In this document: positions 1-8,488 of the stretch, piece after piece
Numbering within the stretch: position 1 is the stretch's first letter
How the letters are laid out: the number at the start of each line of letters is the position of its first letter
Assembly: GCA_948437895.1 (NCBI GenBank)
Contig: CAOJKK010000014.1
Coordinates: 1 to 32,534 of the forward strand
Direction: 5' to 3'
Source: an uncultured Clostridium sp.
Lineage (GTDB): Bacteria; Bacillota; Clostridia; TANB77; CAG-508
DNA: 32,534 nt
Notes under the pieces: generated by a model
Told to the model about the DNA's origin: nothing
The model's input: the letters and a program-made list of their open reading frames with translations, nothing else
Database searches by the model: none
Position numbers and translations under genes: made by a program

Positions 1-244
1 ATTTATACCTTTCCCATTTGCAACAGAAAATCATCAAGAATATAATGCAAGAGTACTTGCAAATCAAGGGGCAGCAAAGATTATACTAGATAAAGATTTA
101 AATGAAAGTATTTTATCACGCACTTTAAATGAAATGCTAAAAGATAAAAACAAATTAGTAGAGATGAGCAAGAATGCAAGTAAAGTTGCAATTAATGACG
201 TAGAGGGTAAAATATATAGTGAAATAAAGAAATTAGTTAAATAG
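1..244 (+). CDS. murG: MurG C-terminal fragment (lipid II-forming GlcNAc transferase), cut by window edge
   Basis: Reading from base 2 gives about 80 residues ending at TAG 242-244. The start of the fragment carries the pattern ENHQEYNARVLANQGAA, which matches the UDP-GlcNAc-binding C-terminal part of MurG (family pattern NHQ..NA..L...GAA). MurG adds GlcNAc to undecaprenyl-pyrophosphoryl-MurNAc-pentapeptide on the inner face of the membrane, making lipid II. The N-terminal domain lies outside the window. The next gene, rnc, begins 8 bases after the stop, so co-transcription is likely. Identification rests on a short tail only. Confidence 0.8.
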   Translation, partial: FIPFPFATENHQEYNARVLANQGAAKIILDKDLNESILSRTLNEMLKDKNKLVEMSKNASKVAINDVEGKIYSEIKKLVK

Positions 245-252
245 GAGTAAAA

Positions 253-928
253 ATGGACATAGAAGAATTTGAAAAAAATATAGGCTACACCTTTAAAGAT
301 AAAGAACTCTTAAAAACAGCATTAACACACACTTCATATGCACATGAGCAAAAGATAGAAAGTAATGAAAAGTTGGAGTTTTTAGGAGATGCAATATTAG
401 AATTTGTTACAAGTGATTATTTATATGAAAACTATAAAAAGTTAAAAGAAGGGGAAATGACTAAAGTTAGAGCAACAGTAGTATGTGAAGAAAGTTTGCA
501 CAAAATAGCTTTAAAGCATAATTTTAGTGATTTTCTGCGCATTGGTAAAAGCGAAATAAAATGTAATCGGAAATAAGAAACCAGCAATACTTGCAGATAG
601 CGTTGAAGCAGTAATTGCAGCAATTTATAAAGATTCTGATTTAGAACATGCAAAAGACTTTATAATTACTAACTTAAAAGAATATATAGAAACAGCAAGT
701 AAACATGTAGGGCAGAAGGACTACAAAACAGTACTTCAAGAAAGACTGCAGGTGCATGGAAATGTTAAAATAGAATATATATTAGTAGATTCAAAAGGAC
801 CAGACCATGATAAAATATTTGTAATGGAAGTAAGATGTGATGGGAAGAGTCTAGCTTATGGAGAAGGAAAAACAAAAAAAGCAGCAGAAATGAATGCAGC
901 AAAAGAAGCTTTAGGAGGATTAAAATGA
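253..928 (+). CDS. rnc: Ribonuclease III, full length only after a +1 shift at CGG 568-570
   Basis: RNase III cleaves double-stranded RNA in rRNA processing and mRNA turnover. Residues 38-50 hold the signature NEKLEFLGDAILE. The zero frame stops at 574-576 after 107 residues. Skipping C568 gives Gly106 and continues GNKKPAILADSVEA, which supplies the second pair of catalytic acidic residues (D115, E118). A double-stranded-RNA-binding domain follows (KDYKTVLQERLQ, then GEGKTKKAAEMNAAKEAL). The total is 224 residues, normal for the family. Without the shift the product would lack half the active site and the RNA-binding domain. The stop overlaps the next start (ATGA at 925-928). The ribosome binding site is AGGAG at 243-247. 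Identity is certain; the decoding mechanism is inferred. Confidence 0.93.
568..571 (+). other. CGG-A +1 frameshift site in rnc (Gly106)
   Basis: In-frame codons run AAT CGG AAA TAA. Dropping the C gives AAT GGA AAT AAG, restoring N-G-N-K-K-P as expected before the ILAD catalytic motif of RNase III. The shift is deduced from protein-family conservation. Confidence 0.85.
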
Positions 929-1986
929 AAGAAAAGAATCAATACATAATACCAATATTTGTACCACATTTAGGATGTCCTAATGACTGTACATTTTGTA
1001 ATCAAAAAAGTATAAGTGGACAAACTAAAAAAGTTACAAAAAGAGAAGTAAAAGAAACAATAGAAGAATATCTAAAAAGTTTTAAAGAAGAAGATAGCTA
1101 TAAAGAAGTAGCATTCTTCGGTGGAAGTTTTACAGGAATAGACAAAGATAAACAAGAGGAGTTGTTAGAAGTTGCATATGAATATGTAAAAAACAAGAAA
1201 ATAGATTCAATAAGAGTATCTACAAGACCAGACTATATAGATAAAGAAAGATTAAAACTTCTTAAAAAATATGGGGTAAAAACAATTGAACTTGGAGTAC
1301 AATCTACAAATGACTATATCCTAAAAAGATGCAGAAGAGGTCATACTTTTGAAGATGTAAAAAAGGCATCAAAATTAATAAGAAGATATGGATTTGAATT
1401 AGGTCATCAAATGATGGTTGGTCTTCCTGAAAGTACTAGACTTGATGAGATGAATACAGCAAGGGATTTAAGAAAGTTAAAGCCTAAAATAGTAAGACTA
1501 TATCCAGTGCTAGTAATAAAAAATACTGATTTGGAAAAGGAATATGAAAATGGAGAATATGAGCCATTAACTGTAGAACAAGCAGTAGAAAGATGTAAAG
1601 AATTATACTATTTCTTTACTAGAAAAAATATTGCGGTTATAAGAATGGGACTTCAAAGTACAGATTTAATATGTAGCCCTGAAAATGAAAAAAGTGAAGT
1701 AGTAGCTGGACCATATCATGAAGCATTTGGACAATTAGTAGAAGATAGTATGTGGTATGATAGCATATTAGAAAAAATAAAGAAGTTTAATGTTAAAGTA
1801 AAAGAGATAGAAATACTAGTAAATCCTGAAAATGTTAATAATATTGTAGGTCATAAAAAAGAAAATATTCAGAAATTAAAGGATTTATATGATGTTGATG
1901 TAAAAATAAAACAAACAGAAGAAATTAGACCAGGAAAGTTTGAAATAAAGATTATTAAAACATATACAGATTTTTTAGATGAATAA
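925..1986 (+). CDS. Elp3-like radical SAM protein
   Basis: The 353-residue protein has the radical SAM cluster motif CPNDCTFC at residues 18-25 (C-x3-C-x2-C), the FFGGSFTG glycine-rich motif near residue 66 that contacts SAM, and ELGVQS and MMVGLP segments typical of the Elp3/MiaB-like TIM barrel. The C-terminal 60 residues include GHKKENIQKLKDLYDVDVKI, which looks like a KH-type nucleic-acid-binding segment; that reading is tentative. There is no acetyltransferase domain as in true Elp3. It overlaps rnc by four bases, a pairing I recall from Clostridia that suggests an RNA-related role. The substrate is unknown. Confidence 0.85.
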   Translation: MKEKNQYIIPIFVPHLGCPNDCTFCNQKSISGQTKKVTKREVKETIEEYLKSFKEEDSYKEVAFFGGSFTGIDKDKQEELLEVAYEYVKNKKIDSIRVSTRPDYIDKERLKLLKKYGVKTIELGVQSTNDYILKRCRRGHTFEDVKKASKLIRRYGFELGHQMMVGLPESTRLDEMNTARDLRKLKPKIVRLYPVLVIKNTDLEKEYENGEYEPLTVEQAVERCKELYYFFTRKNIAVIRMGLQSTDLICSPENEKSEVVAGPYHEAFGQLVEDSMWYDSILEKIKKFNVKVKEIEILVNPENVNNIVGHKKENIQKLKDLYDVDVKIKQTEEIRPGKFEIKIIKTYTDFLDE

Positions 1987-1993
1987 AGTTTCC

Positions 1994-2025
1994 AAAAACA
2001 TCCATAATAAAAATGGGTGTTTTTA
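1994..2025 (+). terminator. Hairpin with U-rich 3' side after the radical SAM gene
   Basis: Arms AAACATCCAT (1996-2005) and ATGGGTGTTT (2013-2022) pair with one wobble and run into TTTTT. The hairpin overlaps the start region of the next gene, whose ATG is at 2028. Confidence 0.6.
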
Positions 2026-2027
2026 TT

Positions 2028-2898
2028 ATGAAATTTAAAACAAAAAGAGAAATAATAAAAATAAGATATTTGTTAATTCAAGCTGTGCAAATAGTTGTTG
2101 GCACAGCTATTGTAGCAGCTGCAACGAGCTTGTTTTTGCTTCCAAATCAGTTGTCAGCAGGAGGATTTTCAGGAATAGCAACAATTACATATTACTTATT
2201 TAAAATACCACTTCGGAACTATGGTACTTTTATTAAACATACCATTATTCATAATAGCATTTTTGAAAAATGGAAAAAGCTTTTTTATCAATGCAATGGC
2301 AGGAACGATACTGCTATCACTATTTTTAGATGTGTTTGATAATTTAAAACCAATTACCAATGATAGATTTTTAGGATGTATATATGGAGGAATTATTGCA
2401 GGAATAGGAACGGCAATTATTCTAAAGGCAGGAGCTTCAACTGGTGGAAGTGACCTTCTAACACAAATTGCTAAAGCATTTAATCCTAATATAAGAATAA
2501 GTAATTTGCTTGTCATATTAGACACAATTATAGTAGGCTTAAATGTATTTTTCTTTAAAGAACTAGAAATAGGACTTTATTCTGCAATTACTATATTCAT
2601 AATGGGAAAAATGCTTGATATATTTTTTGAGGGAATCAATTTTGCAAGAATTGTATATATTATATCTCCTAAATATAATGATATAGCAAATGAAATAGGA
2701 GATAGAATAAGAAGAGGGAGTACATCTCTTAATGGAAAAGGAATGTACAAAAAGGAAGAAAAAAATGTACTAATGTGTGTAGCATCAAGAAATGAAGTAA
2801 GAGAAATAAGGAAAATAGTAAATGAAGTTGATAAAAATGCATTTATAGTAATATCAAATGCAAGAGAAGTATTTGGAGAAGGATTTAAAGAGGAATAA
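2028..2898 (+). CDS. YitT-family membrane protein, full length only after +1 shift at CGG 2214-2216
   Basis: After the shift the protein is 289 residues, the usual length of YitT (DUF161 plus a C-terminal DUF2179 domain). The N-terminal half has several hydrophobic helices with the family segments LLPNQLSAGGFSGIA and GASTGGSDLL. The C-terminal soluble domain contains RRGSTSLNGKGMY, matching the family's RG.T...G.G.Y pattern. Skipping C2214 gives KIPL-GTMVLLLNIPL, with Gly63 in a typical loop before a helix. Start ATG 2028 is preferred over 2013 because GGGTG lies just upstream, as before other starts here. YitT proteins are poorly understood membrane proteins; no transported substrate is assigned. 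Confidence 0.88.
2214..2217 (+). other. CGG-A +1 frameshift site in the yitT-type gene (Gly63)
   Basis: In-frame codons CTT CGG AAC become CTT GGA ACT ATG when the C is skipped, joining two halves of one YitT protein. The preceding codon, CTT, is the same as at 6685 and 29406. Confidence 0.84.
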
Positions 2899-2965
2899 GA
2901 ATTGTGTTATAAAATAGAAATATAGTAAATAAAGCGGAAAAAAACGAATTAACGCGGATAATATA

Positions 2966-2994
2966 TTGACATAATACAAGAAATGGTATATAAT
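2966..2994 (+). promoter_or_regulatory. Consensus sigma-A promoter for the 56-codon gene
   Basis: TTGACA at 2966-2971, a 17-base spacer, and TATAAT at 2989-2994. Both hexamers match consensus perfectly, so strong expression is expected. Confidence 0.85.
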
Positions 2995-3047
2995 GTAAAA
3001 TATAGTACAATAAGTACTATAAATCTATAGAAAGGAAGGTACTAGTC

Positions 3048-3218
3048 ATGGCAACTAAGGGTAGTCAGGATTTCCATAATGATTATTCAAACGGATATTC
3101 TAAAAATGGAAATGTGTACGATGGAGGCGGTAACCGTATTGGTTATGTAACCGGAGATGGCGACTATCGTATCAACAACGATAGTTCCAACAATGGAACC
3201 CTCTATAAAAACAGATAG
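3048..3218 (+). CDS. Small Gly/Asn-rich protein of unknown function, probably highly expressed
   Basis: A 56-residue ORF starts at ATG 3048 behind the strong ribosome binding site AAGGAAGG and a perfect promoter about 50 bases upstream. The protein is rich in Gly, Asn, Asp and Tyr (for example NGNVYDGGGNRIGYVTGDG), is hydrophilic, and has no signal peptide or membrane helix. Codons are unlike the neighbours: AAC, ATC, TAC, ACC, GGC, CGT and CTC appear, whereas surrounding genes strongly prefer A/T-ending codons. This fits translational selection in a very abundant protein, or recent transfer. It is followed by a run of hairpins before the next gene. I do not recognise a family. Confidence 0.75.
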   Translation: MATKGSQDFHNDYSNGYSKNGNVYDGGGNRIGYVTGDGDYRINNDSSNNGTLYKNR

Positions 3219-3297
3219 GGTAGGATAGTACCAAAGTATCCATTTTAGGATACACAACCAAAAGGTAGGGAGCTAGAGTAATTCTGGTTCCCTTACC
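3219..3297 (+). other. Three consecutive hairpins downstream of the small gene
   Basis: GGTA/TACC (3219-3232), GTATCC/GGATAC (3236-3253), and a long third stem (3264-3297). In the third, GGTAGGGAGCTAGAG pairs with TTCTGG, TTCCC and TACC around a TAA loop, with one bulged T. No U-tract follows, so it is not a clear intrinsic terminator. It could protect the 3' end of the abundant small mRNA, or act as a leader for the gene starting at 3321. Confidence 0.5.
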
Positions 3298-3320
3298 GAA
3301 TGGAAGAAATGAGGATAAAA

Positions 3321-4070
3321 ATGATTACAAATATGAAAACAATTATTAACTTAGATAATAGTTATTATTTGAAAGTTTATAATACCAATGATATACCTAA
3401 ATATGTTACAGATATTAAAGATTTAAAATTATTTAGTATATTAAAAAGAGAAAGACTCATATTAAAAATTGATTTTAATACTTTCAATAAGAAGCAATAT
3501 AAAAGAATATTGAAAAGATTACTTTTTATAAAAAAAATAATATTAAAGAGTAAGATAGGAATTAAAGAAGACTCGAAAATATTATTAGGATACATAACAA
3601 ATTATAATGAAAATAATAAAGATCAAAATGACTTTATTTTAGCAATTAATGCTATATTTTATAAAACTAGATATGAAAGATATATTTATATTTATGATAC
3701 TGTTTGTGATTATTTAGATAGCGTTTTTTATGGAAAAAATATATGTGATTTTAAAAATAATCAGTGTGGAGAAAAAAGAAATACTTCATCTGTTGTAGGT
3801 TGTTGTCGTCATTATAAATATAAATTGATAGGACCATTTTATCCTAGATGGGTTGTATGTGAACATTTAACAGATGACTACAAATGTGGTGCGAAATGCA
3901 TTGCATGTAAATTATATACATGCGATTATTTAAAGAAAAAAAGAATTGAATTTAAAATAGGAGATATTTTATTATTAGATGTTTTCTTTAGACCATTACA
4001 AAAATATTATATAAAATATATGGTGTACACTCCGAAGGAAAAAATAATAAAAAGATTAATGATAACTTAA
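3321..4070 (+). CDS. Cysteine-rich cytoplasmic protein of unknown function
   Basis: The 249-residue protein is taken from ATG 3321, where GAGG sits 6 bases upstream; ATG 3300 is in frame but poorly placed. The N-terminal half is basic and Lys/Ile-rich. The C-terminal half has a dense set of cysteines (NQCGEKR, VGCCRH, VVCEHL, KCGAKCIACKLYTC) that could bind zinc or an iron-sulfur cluster. The last 40 residues (LLLDVFFRPLQKYYIKYMV, then PKEKIIKRLM) look like a conserved amphipathic tail. There is no signal peptide. I recall similar Cys-rich proteins in Clostridia but cannot assign a function. It may be reached by read-through from the promoter at 2966. Confidence 0.7.
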   Translation: MITNMKTIINLDNSYYLKVYNTNDIPKYVTDIKDLKLFSILKRERLILKIDFNTFNKKQYKRILKRLLFIKKIILKSKIGIKEDSKILLGYITNYNENNKDQNDFILAINAIFYKTRYERYIYIYDTVCDYLDSVFYGKNICDFKNNQCGEKRNTSSVVGCCRHYKYKLIGPFYPRWVVCEHLTDDYKCGAKCIACKLYTCDYLKKKRIEFKIGDILLLDVFFRPLQKYYIKYMVYTPKEKIIKRLMIT

Positions 4071-4242
4071 TAAAAAAGATTATAATTGAATTCTTTTAAG
4101 AAATAATGATTGAAAGATAATATATGTATAGTTAAATAAAATTGTTTAATATACATATATTTTTTTGGAAATATATAAATTCGACAAAATATGATCATTA
4201 AAAAGTGATATATTAATATTTACTATGGAGGTGTTTTTTTAT

Positions 4243-4512
4243 ATGGAGATATTAAAAAAAGTTTTAAAAGATTTATACAATGGAAAAATTAATATAAATG
4301 AAAAATTTCCAGATACAGAAGAATATAGCACTTTAGTAAGAGAATCTAATGAGATATTGAGGAAAATCAATAATAATTTAGATAGTGAAAGAAAAAAATT
4401 GTTAAATGAATATATAGAAAAACAAGCACAGATTATAAGTATTGATTGTGAAGAAAAATTTATTAGTGGATATAAGTTGGCATCCAAGTTAATAATTGCA
4501 GGAATAAAATAG
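4243..4512 (+). CDS. Small helical protein of unknown function
   Basis: The 89-residue ORF is mostly helical and charged. ATG 4243 is chosen because GGAGGTG (4227-4233) stands the right distance upstream; the in-frame ATG 4225 overlaps that site. The ending, EEKFISGYKLASKLIIAGI, resembles the C-terminus of small Firmicutes proteins (DUF6809-like) that carry an LYDGEI-type start, here LYNGKI. This family link is from memory and uncertain. It converges on an Xre regulator and shares a terminator region with it. Confidence 0.65.
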   Translation: MEILKKVLKDLYNGKININEKFPDTEEYSTLVRESNEILRKINNNLDSERKKLLNEYIEKQAQIISIDCEEKFISGYKLASKLIIAGIK

Positions 4513-4535
4513 AGAAGAATTTTATTTTTCTTCTC
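4512..4535. terminator. Bidirectional hairpin between convergent genes
   Basis: GAGAAGAA (4512-4519) and TTCTTCTC (4528-4535) pair around a T-rich loop and overlap the ends of both converging genes. There is no long U-tract on either side, so efficiency is uncertain. Confidence 0.45.
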
Positions 4536-4857
4536 CATCATTCATAAATTGAATTAATTTAAGTATAGTTTCTTTATCTTTATGGTCTAAAGAATAGAAG
4601 CCAATTAAATCCGGGTCAATTTTTAAATCATCATTAATTTCCAAATAGTTCTGAAGAATATAAGTTGGTGTTACGCTATACAAATTACATAATTTAATAA
4701 AAGTCGGAATACTGCCAATTGTTTTACCTCGCTCTAAATCAGATATATATCTAGAACCAAGACCAATTTTTTCTGCAACATATTCCTGAGTATATCCTTT
4801 AGCTTTCCTAGTTGTCTGAAATATTTTACCTAAATCAATATACATATCATTTTCCAT
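4522..4857 (-). CDS. Xre-family helix-turn-helix regulator
   Basis: The 111-residue protein begins at ATG 4857 behind AAAGGTG. Residues about 8-65 form an HTH_3 domain: an IFQTTRKAKGYTQEYVAEKIGL helix-turn-helix with the recognition segment SRYISDLERGK, then IPTFIKLCNLYSVTP. The C-terminal tail is acidic (DPDLIGFYSLDHKDKETI) and may mediate dimerisation. It lies divergent to mfd across a 188-base gap. A TATAAT (4910-4915 on the minus strand) could be its -10, but no good -35 is visible. Target genes are unknown; itself and the small gene facing it are candidates. Confidence 0.88.
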   Translation of the reverse strand: MENDMYIDLGKIFQTTRKAKGYTQEYVAEKIGLGSRYISDLERGKTIGSIPTFIKLCNLYSVTPTYILQNYLEINDDLKIDPDLIGFYSLDHKDKETILKLIQFMNDGEEK

Positions 4858-4955
4858 ATAATCACCTTTCTTGTATGTTATCAAAAAAACATATAAAACT
4901 AAACAATATATTATACGACTTATTGTGGACAGAACAGTGAATAATATTCGTTGCT

Positions 4956-4984
4956 TTGACCTAGATAAGAATTTATGATATAAT
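4956..4984 (+). promoter_or_regulatory. Sigma-A promoter upstream of mfd
   Basis: TTGACC (4956-4961), a 17-base spacer, and TATAAT (4979-4984), about 60 bases before the mfd start. Confidence 0.8.
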
Positions 4985-5045
4985 TAATCGCGTTTTAAAA
5001 TATAATATATATAAGTATATATGATATATACTAAGAAAGGTTTTT

Positions 5046-8000
5046 ATGAACGAAATAGTAAAAGTATTACCAAACTTTAGAAAGTTTAATGATTATATAA
5101 GCAATGTAAAAAATGGACTAAGCCCTATAATGTTATCAGGGCTTACAGATAGTGCCAAAGTCCAGTTTTCATATTCAACTTCATTTTATACAGAAAAGCC
5201 TATCTGTATAATTACATATAATGAAATGCAAGCTAGAAAAATATTAAAAGATTTAGAATACTTTTCTGATAATGTATGCTACTTCCCAAGAAGAGAAATA
5301 TTAGCATATGATTATTTATCAGAAAGTAAAGATATTTCATATGATAGAATTAATTGTTTAAACAGTATATATGATAAAAAAGCAAAGGTTGTAGTGACAA
5401 CAATAGAAGCTGTATCACAAGAAATTGTATCCAAAGAAACTTTATACAATAATGTGATTGATTTAAAAGAGAATATGACTATTGATTTAGATGATATAAA
5501 ACTTAAATTAAACGAGCTAGGATATGAAAGATGTGATTTAGTAGAACAGACCTCCGAATACAGCGTAAGAGGTGGAATAATAGATATTGCTATATCTTCA
5601 AAAAAAGGAATCAGAATTGAACTTTGGGGAGATGAAATAGATTCAATTCGTGAATTTGATATTTCAAATCAAAGATCAACAGATAAGATAAAAAAAGTTA
5701 CAATATATCCTGCATCTGAATTTGTGTTAGAAGACAGTTTAAAAAATATTGCTGAAAGAATAACTAGTAAATCAGGCCAAGATGAAAAGACATTAGAGGA
5801 TATAGAATCAATTAAACAAGGTGATTATCTAAACAAAATAGATAAATATTTCAATAGCTTTTATCAAAAAAGACAAACTATTATAGATTACCTAAAAGAT
5901 GACTATATGATATTTTTAGATGAAATTGGAAAAATAAAAGCAAGATCTGAAAATATAATAAAAGATAACAGTAATGTTATAAAAACACTAGTAGAAAAGA
6001 AAAGAGAAGTACCAGAAGCTCTTGCAAATTTAAGAGATTATATTAAGTTTTTAGAAGAAATAAAAAAAGTACAAACTATATATTTAGAGAAACAAGATAT
6101 AGGATTTGTAGATAAACAAAGTATGCATGCAAAAAGAAACGGATATAGCTTTAGCTATAGGGAGGTCAACTTTTTTCGTAGTTCAATGGATCTATGTATT
6201 CAGGAAATACAAAAAGCTAGAAAAGACAAAAAAACAATAGTTATACTTGCTGGAAATAAAAACAACGAGAAAAAATTAAGAGAACTCCTTGAAGAAAAAA
6301 TCAGTTCAGACATAAGTGATATAACAATTGAAAGTGGGGAACTAAGCACAGGATTTGAGAGTTTCGATTTTAATCTATTAGTAATATCTGCAAAAGACAT
6401 ATTTAGCAGTAGTCCAAGAAAAAGAAGAAAACTATCACAAGAGTTTAAACAAGGTGAAACAATAATATTCTCAGACCTTAAGATGCGGAGATTATATTGT
6501 TCACAAAACAAATGGAATAGGTAAATTCATTGGTGTAAATACTATTAAAGCAGATGGTATTACTAGAGATTATATAAAAATAGCATATAAAGATGATGAT
6601 GTGCTATATATTCCTACAAGCAACCTAGATAATATTAGAAAATATATTGGAGCTGGGGACAAAGGTCCAAAACTAAATAGACTTCGGTAGCAAAGAATGG
6701 GCAAATACAAAACAAAAAGTAAAATCTAATCTAAGAGAAGTTGCAAGAGATTTAATAGAACTATATGCAAAAAGAGAAAAAGTAAAAGGATTTGCATTTT
6801 CTAAAGACAGCGAATGGCAAAAAGAATTTGAAGGAAGTTTTGAATTCCAAGAAACTGATGATCAACTAAGAGCAATTGAAGATGTGAAAAAAGATATGGA
6901 AAAAGCAAAACCAATGGATAGACTTCTTTGTGGAGATGTTGGATATGGAAAAACAGAAGTAGCAATACGTGGAGCCTTTAAATCATGTATGGATCAAAAA
7001 CAAGTATGCTATTTAGTACCAACAACAATACTTGCAAACCAACAATATGAGGCGTTTAAAGAAAGAATGAAAGAGTATCCAATTAGAATTGAAGTATTAA
7101 ATAGATTTAAAACCAAAAAAGAGCAAGAAGAAATTGTAAAAAAACTAAAACTAGGTGAAATAGATATTATAGTTGGTACACACAGATTACTTAGCAAAGA
7201 TGTAGAGTTCAAAAATTTGGGACTTTTAATTATAGATGAAGAGCATAGATTTGGTGTAAAAGATAAAGAAAAAATAAAACAACTAAAAACTAATGTAGAT
7301 GTCTTAAGTATGACTGCAACTCCAATTCCGAGAACACTTCACATGTCAATTGTTGGAATTAGAGATATGTCATGCCTTTACGAACCACCTCAAAATAGAA
7401 TACCAGTCCAGACATATGTGTTAGAATATGATAATGAAGTAATAAAAGAAGCAATAACAAAAGAATTAGAAAGAGGAGGGCAAGTATTCTATCTATATAA
7501 CAAAACAGAAACAATTGAAAGAAAAGCAAATGAAATATCAAATCTTGTACCTGAAGCAAAAGTAGGATTTGCACATGGAAAAATGTCAGGAAAAGAATTA
7601 GAAGATATAATGATAGACTTTGTAAATAAAGAAATAAATGTTTTAGTATGTACAACAATACTAGAATCAGGAATTGATATACCAAATGCAAATACAATAA
7701 TTGTAGAAGATGCAGATAGACTAGGCTTAGCACAGCTTTATCAAATAAGAGGAAGAGTAGGAAGATCGGATAAACAAGCATATGCATATATAACATATAA
7801 AAGAGACAAACTAATAAATGAAGTTGCAGAAAAAAGATTAAAAGCAATAAAGGAATTTACTGAATTTGGTTCAGGATTTAAAATTGCAATGAGAGACTTA
7901 GAAATAAGAGGAGCTGGAAGCTTAATTGGAGAAATGCAACATGGACATATGGACCAAGTTGGATACGATACATATTGCAAATTATTAGATGAAGTTGTAA

Positions 8001-8476
8001 AAGAAATGAAAGGTATAGAAATAGAAGAGGATATAGATGTAACTATTGATATTAATGTTTCTAGTTATATACCAGACAGCTATATCGAAAATGGAAGTCA
8101 AAAAATAGAAGTATATCAAAATATCGCATTATGTGTTACAGAAGAAGATATTAAAAATATTAGTGAAGATATAACAGACAGATTTGGTAAAATGTCGAAA
8201 GAAGTAGAGAATCTTTTAGAAATAGCAAGAATAAAGGGAATGTGTAAAACTTTAGGAATAACAAAAGTAAATCAAAAACAAAACAGCATAGTATTTAATT
8301 TCAATCCAGAAACTTTTGCAATAGATATAGATAGTATAGTTAAAAAATATGAAAACAGAGTAAGATTTTCACCTGCAAGAGAGCCATATATTACATATAG
8401 GTTAGAGAATTCAGGAAATGTCATTGATGAAATAAAAGACTTTTTAAATAATAGTTCTGAAAATATAGATAAATAG
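5046..8476 (+). CDS. mfd: Transcription-repair coupling factor Mfd, needs two +1 shifts at CGG
   Basis: Mfd removes RNA polymerase stalled at DNA lesions and recruits UvrA. Joined over two skipped C bases (6486 and 6685), the protein has 1142 residues, normal for the family. The N-terminal part holds the UvrB-like region with SVRGGIIDIAI. The first shift creates KM-GDYIVHKTNGIGKF, the RNA-polymerase-interacting domain start (family pattern PGDYVVH..HGIG). The second creates LNRL-GSKEW.NTK, before the helicase. The motor shows GDVGYGKTEVA (Walker A), IIDEEHRFG (box II), SMTATPIPRT, and QIRGRVGRSDKQAYAY. The C-terminal TRCF domain follows. The zero-frame stop after the first site is at 6522-6524. 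It precedes a methyltransferase gene by 12 bases. Confidence 0.95.
6486..6489 (+). other. First CGG-A +1 frameshift site in mfd (Gly481)
   Basis: Codons ATG CGG AGA become ATG GGA GAT TAT when the C is skipped, giving K-M-G-D-Y-I-V-H, the conserved opening of the RNA-polymerase-binding domain. Confidence 0.87.
6685..6688 (+). other. Second CGG-T +1 frameshift site in mfd (Gly547)
   Basis: Counted in the frame left by the first shift, codons CTT CGG TAG would end the protein. Skipping the C gives CTT GGT AGC AAA, continuing N-R-L-G-S-K-E-W as in other Mfd proteins. This is the only site followed by T and the only one where the next zero-frame codon is a stop. Confidence 0.87.
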
Positions 8477-8488
8477 GAGAGAAAAGTA

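Noticed and set aside
1111..1130. CGG at 1119 in the radical SAM gene as another shift site
   Set aside because: The CGG spans two codons (TTC GGT) and the frame F-F-G-G-S-F is intact.
7741..7780. CGG at 7767 within mfd
   Set aside because: Read as TCG GAT across codons in the conserved helicase motif; no shift needed.
7359..7847. Long minus-strand ORF opposite mfd
   Set aside because: Leu/Phe-rich low-complexity translation on the antisense of a conserved helicase gene, without a ribosome binding site; a shadow.
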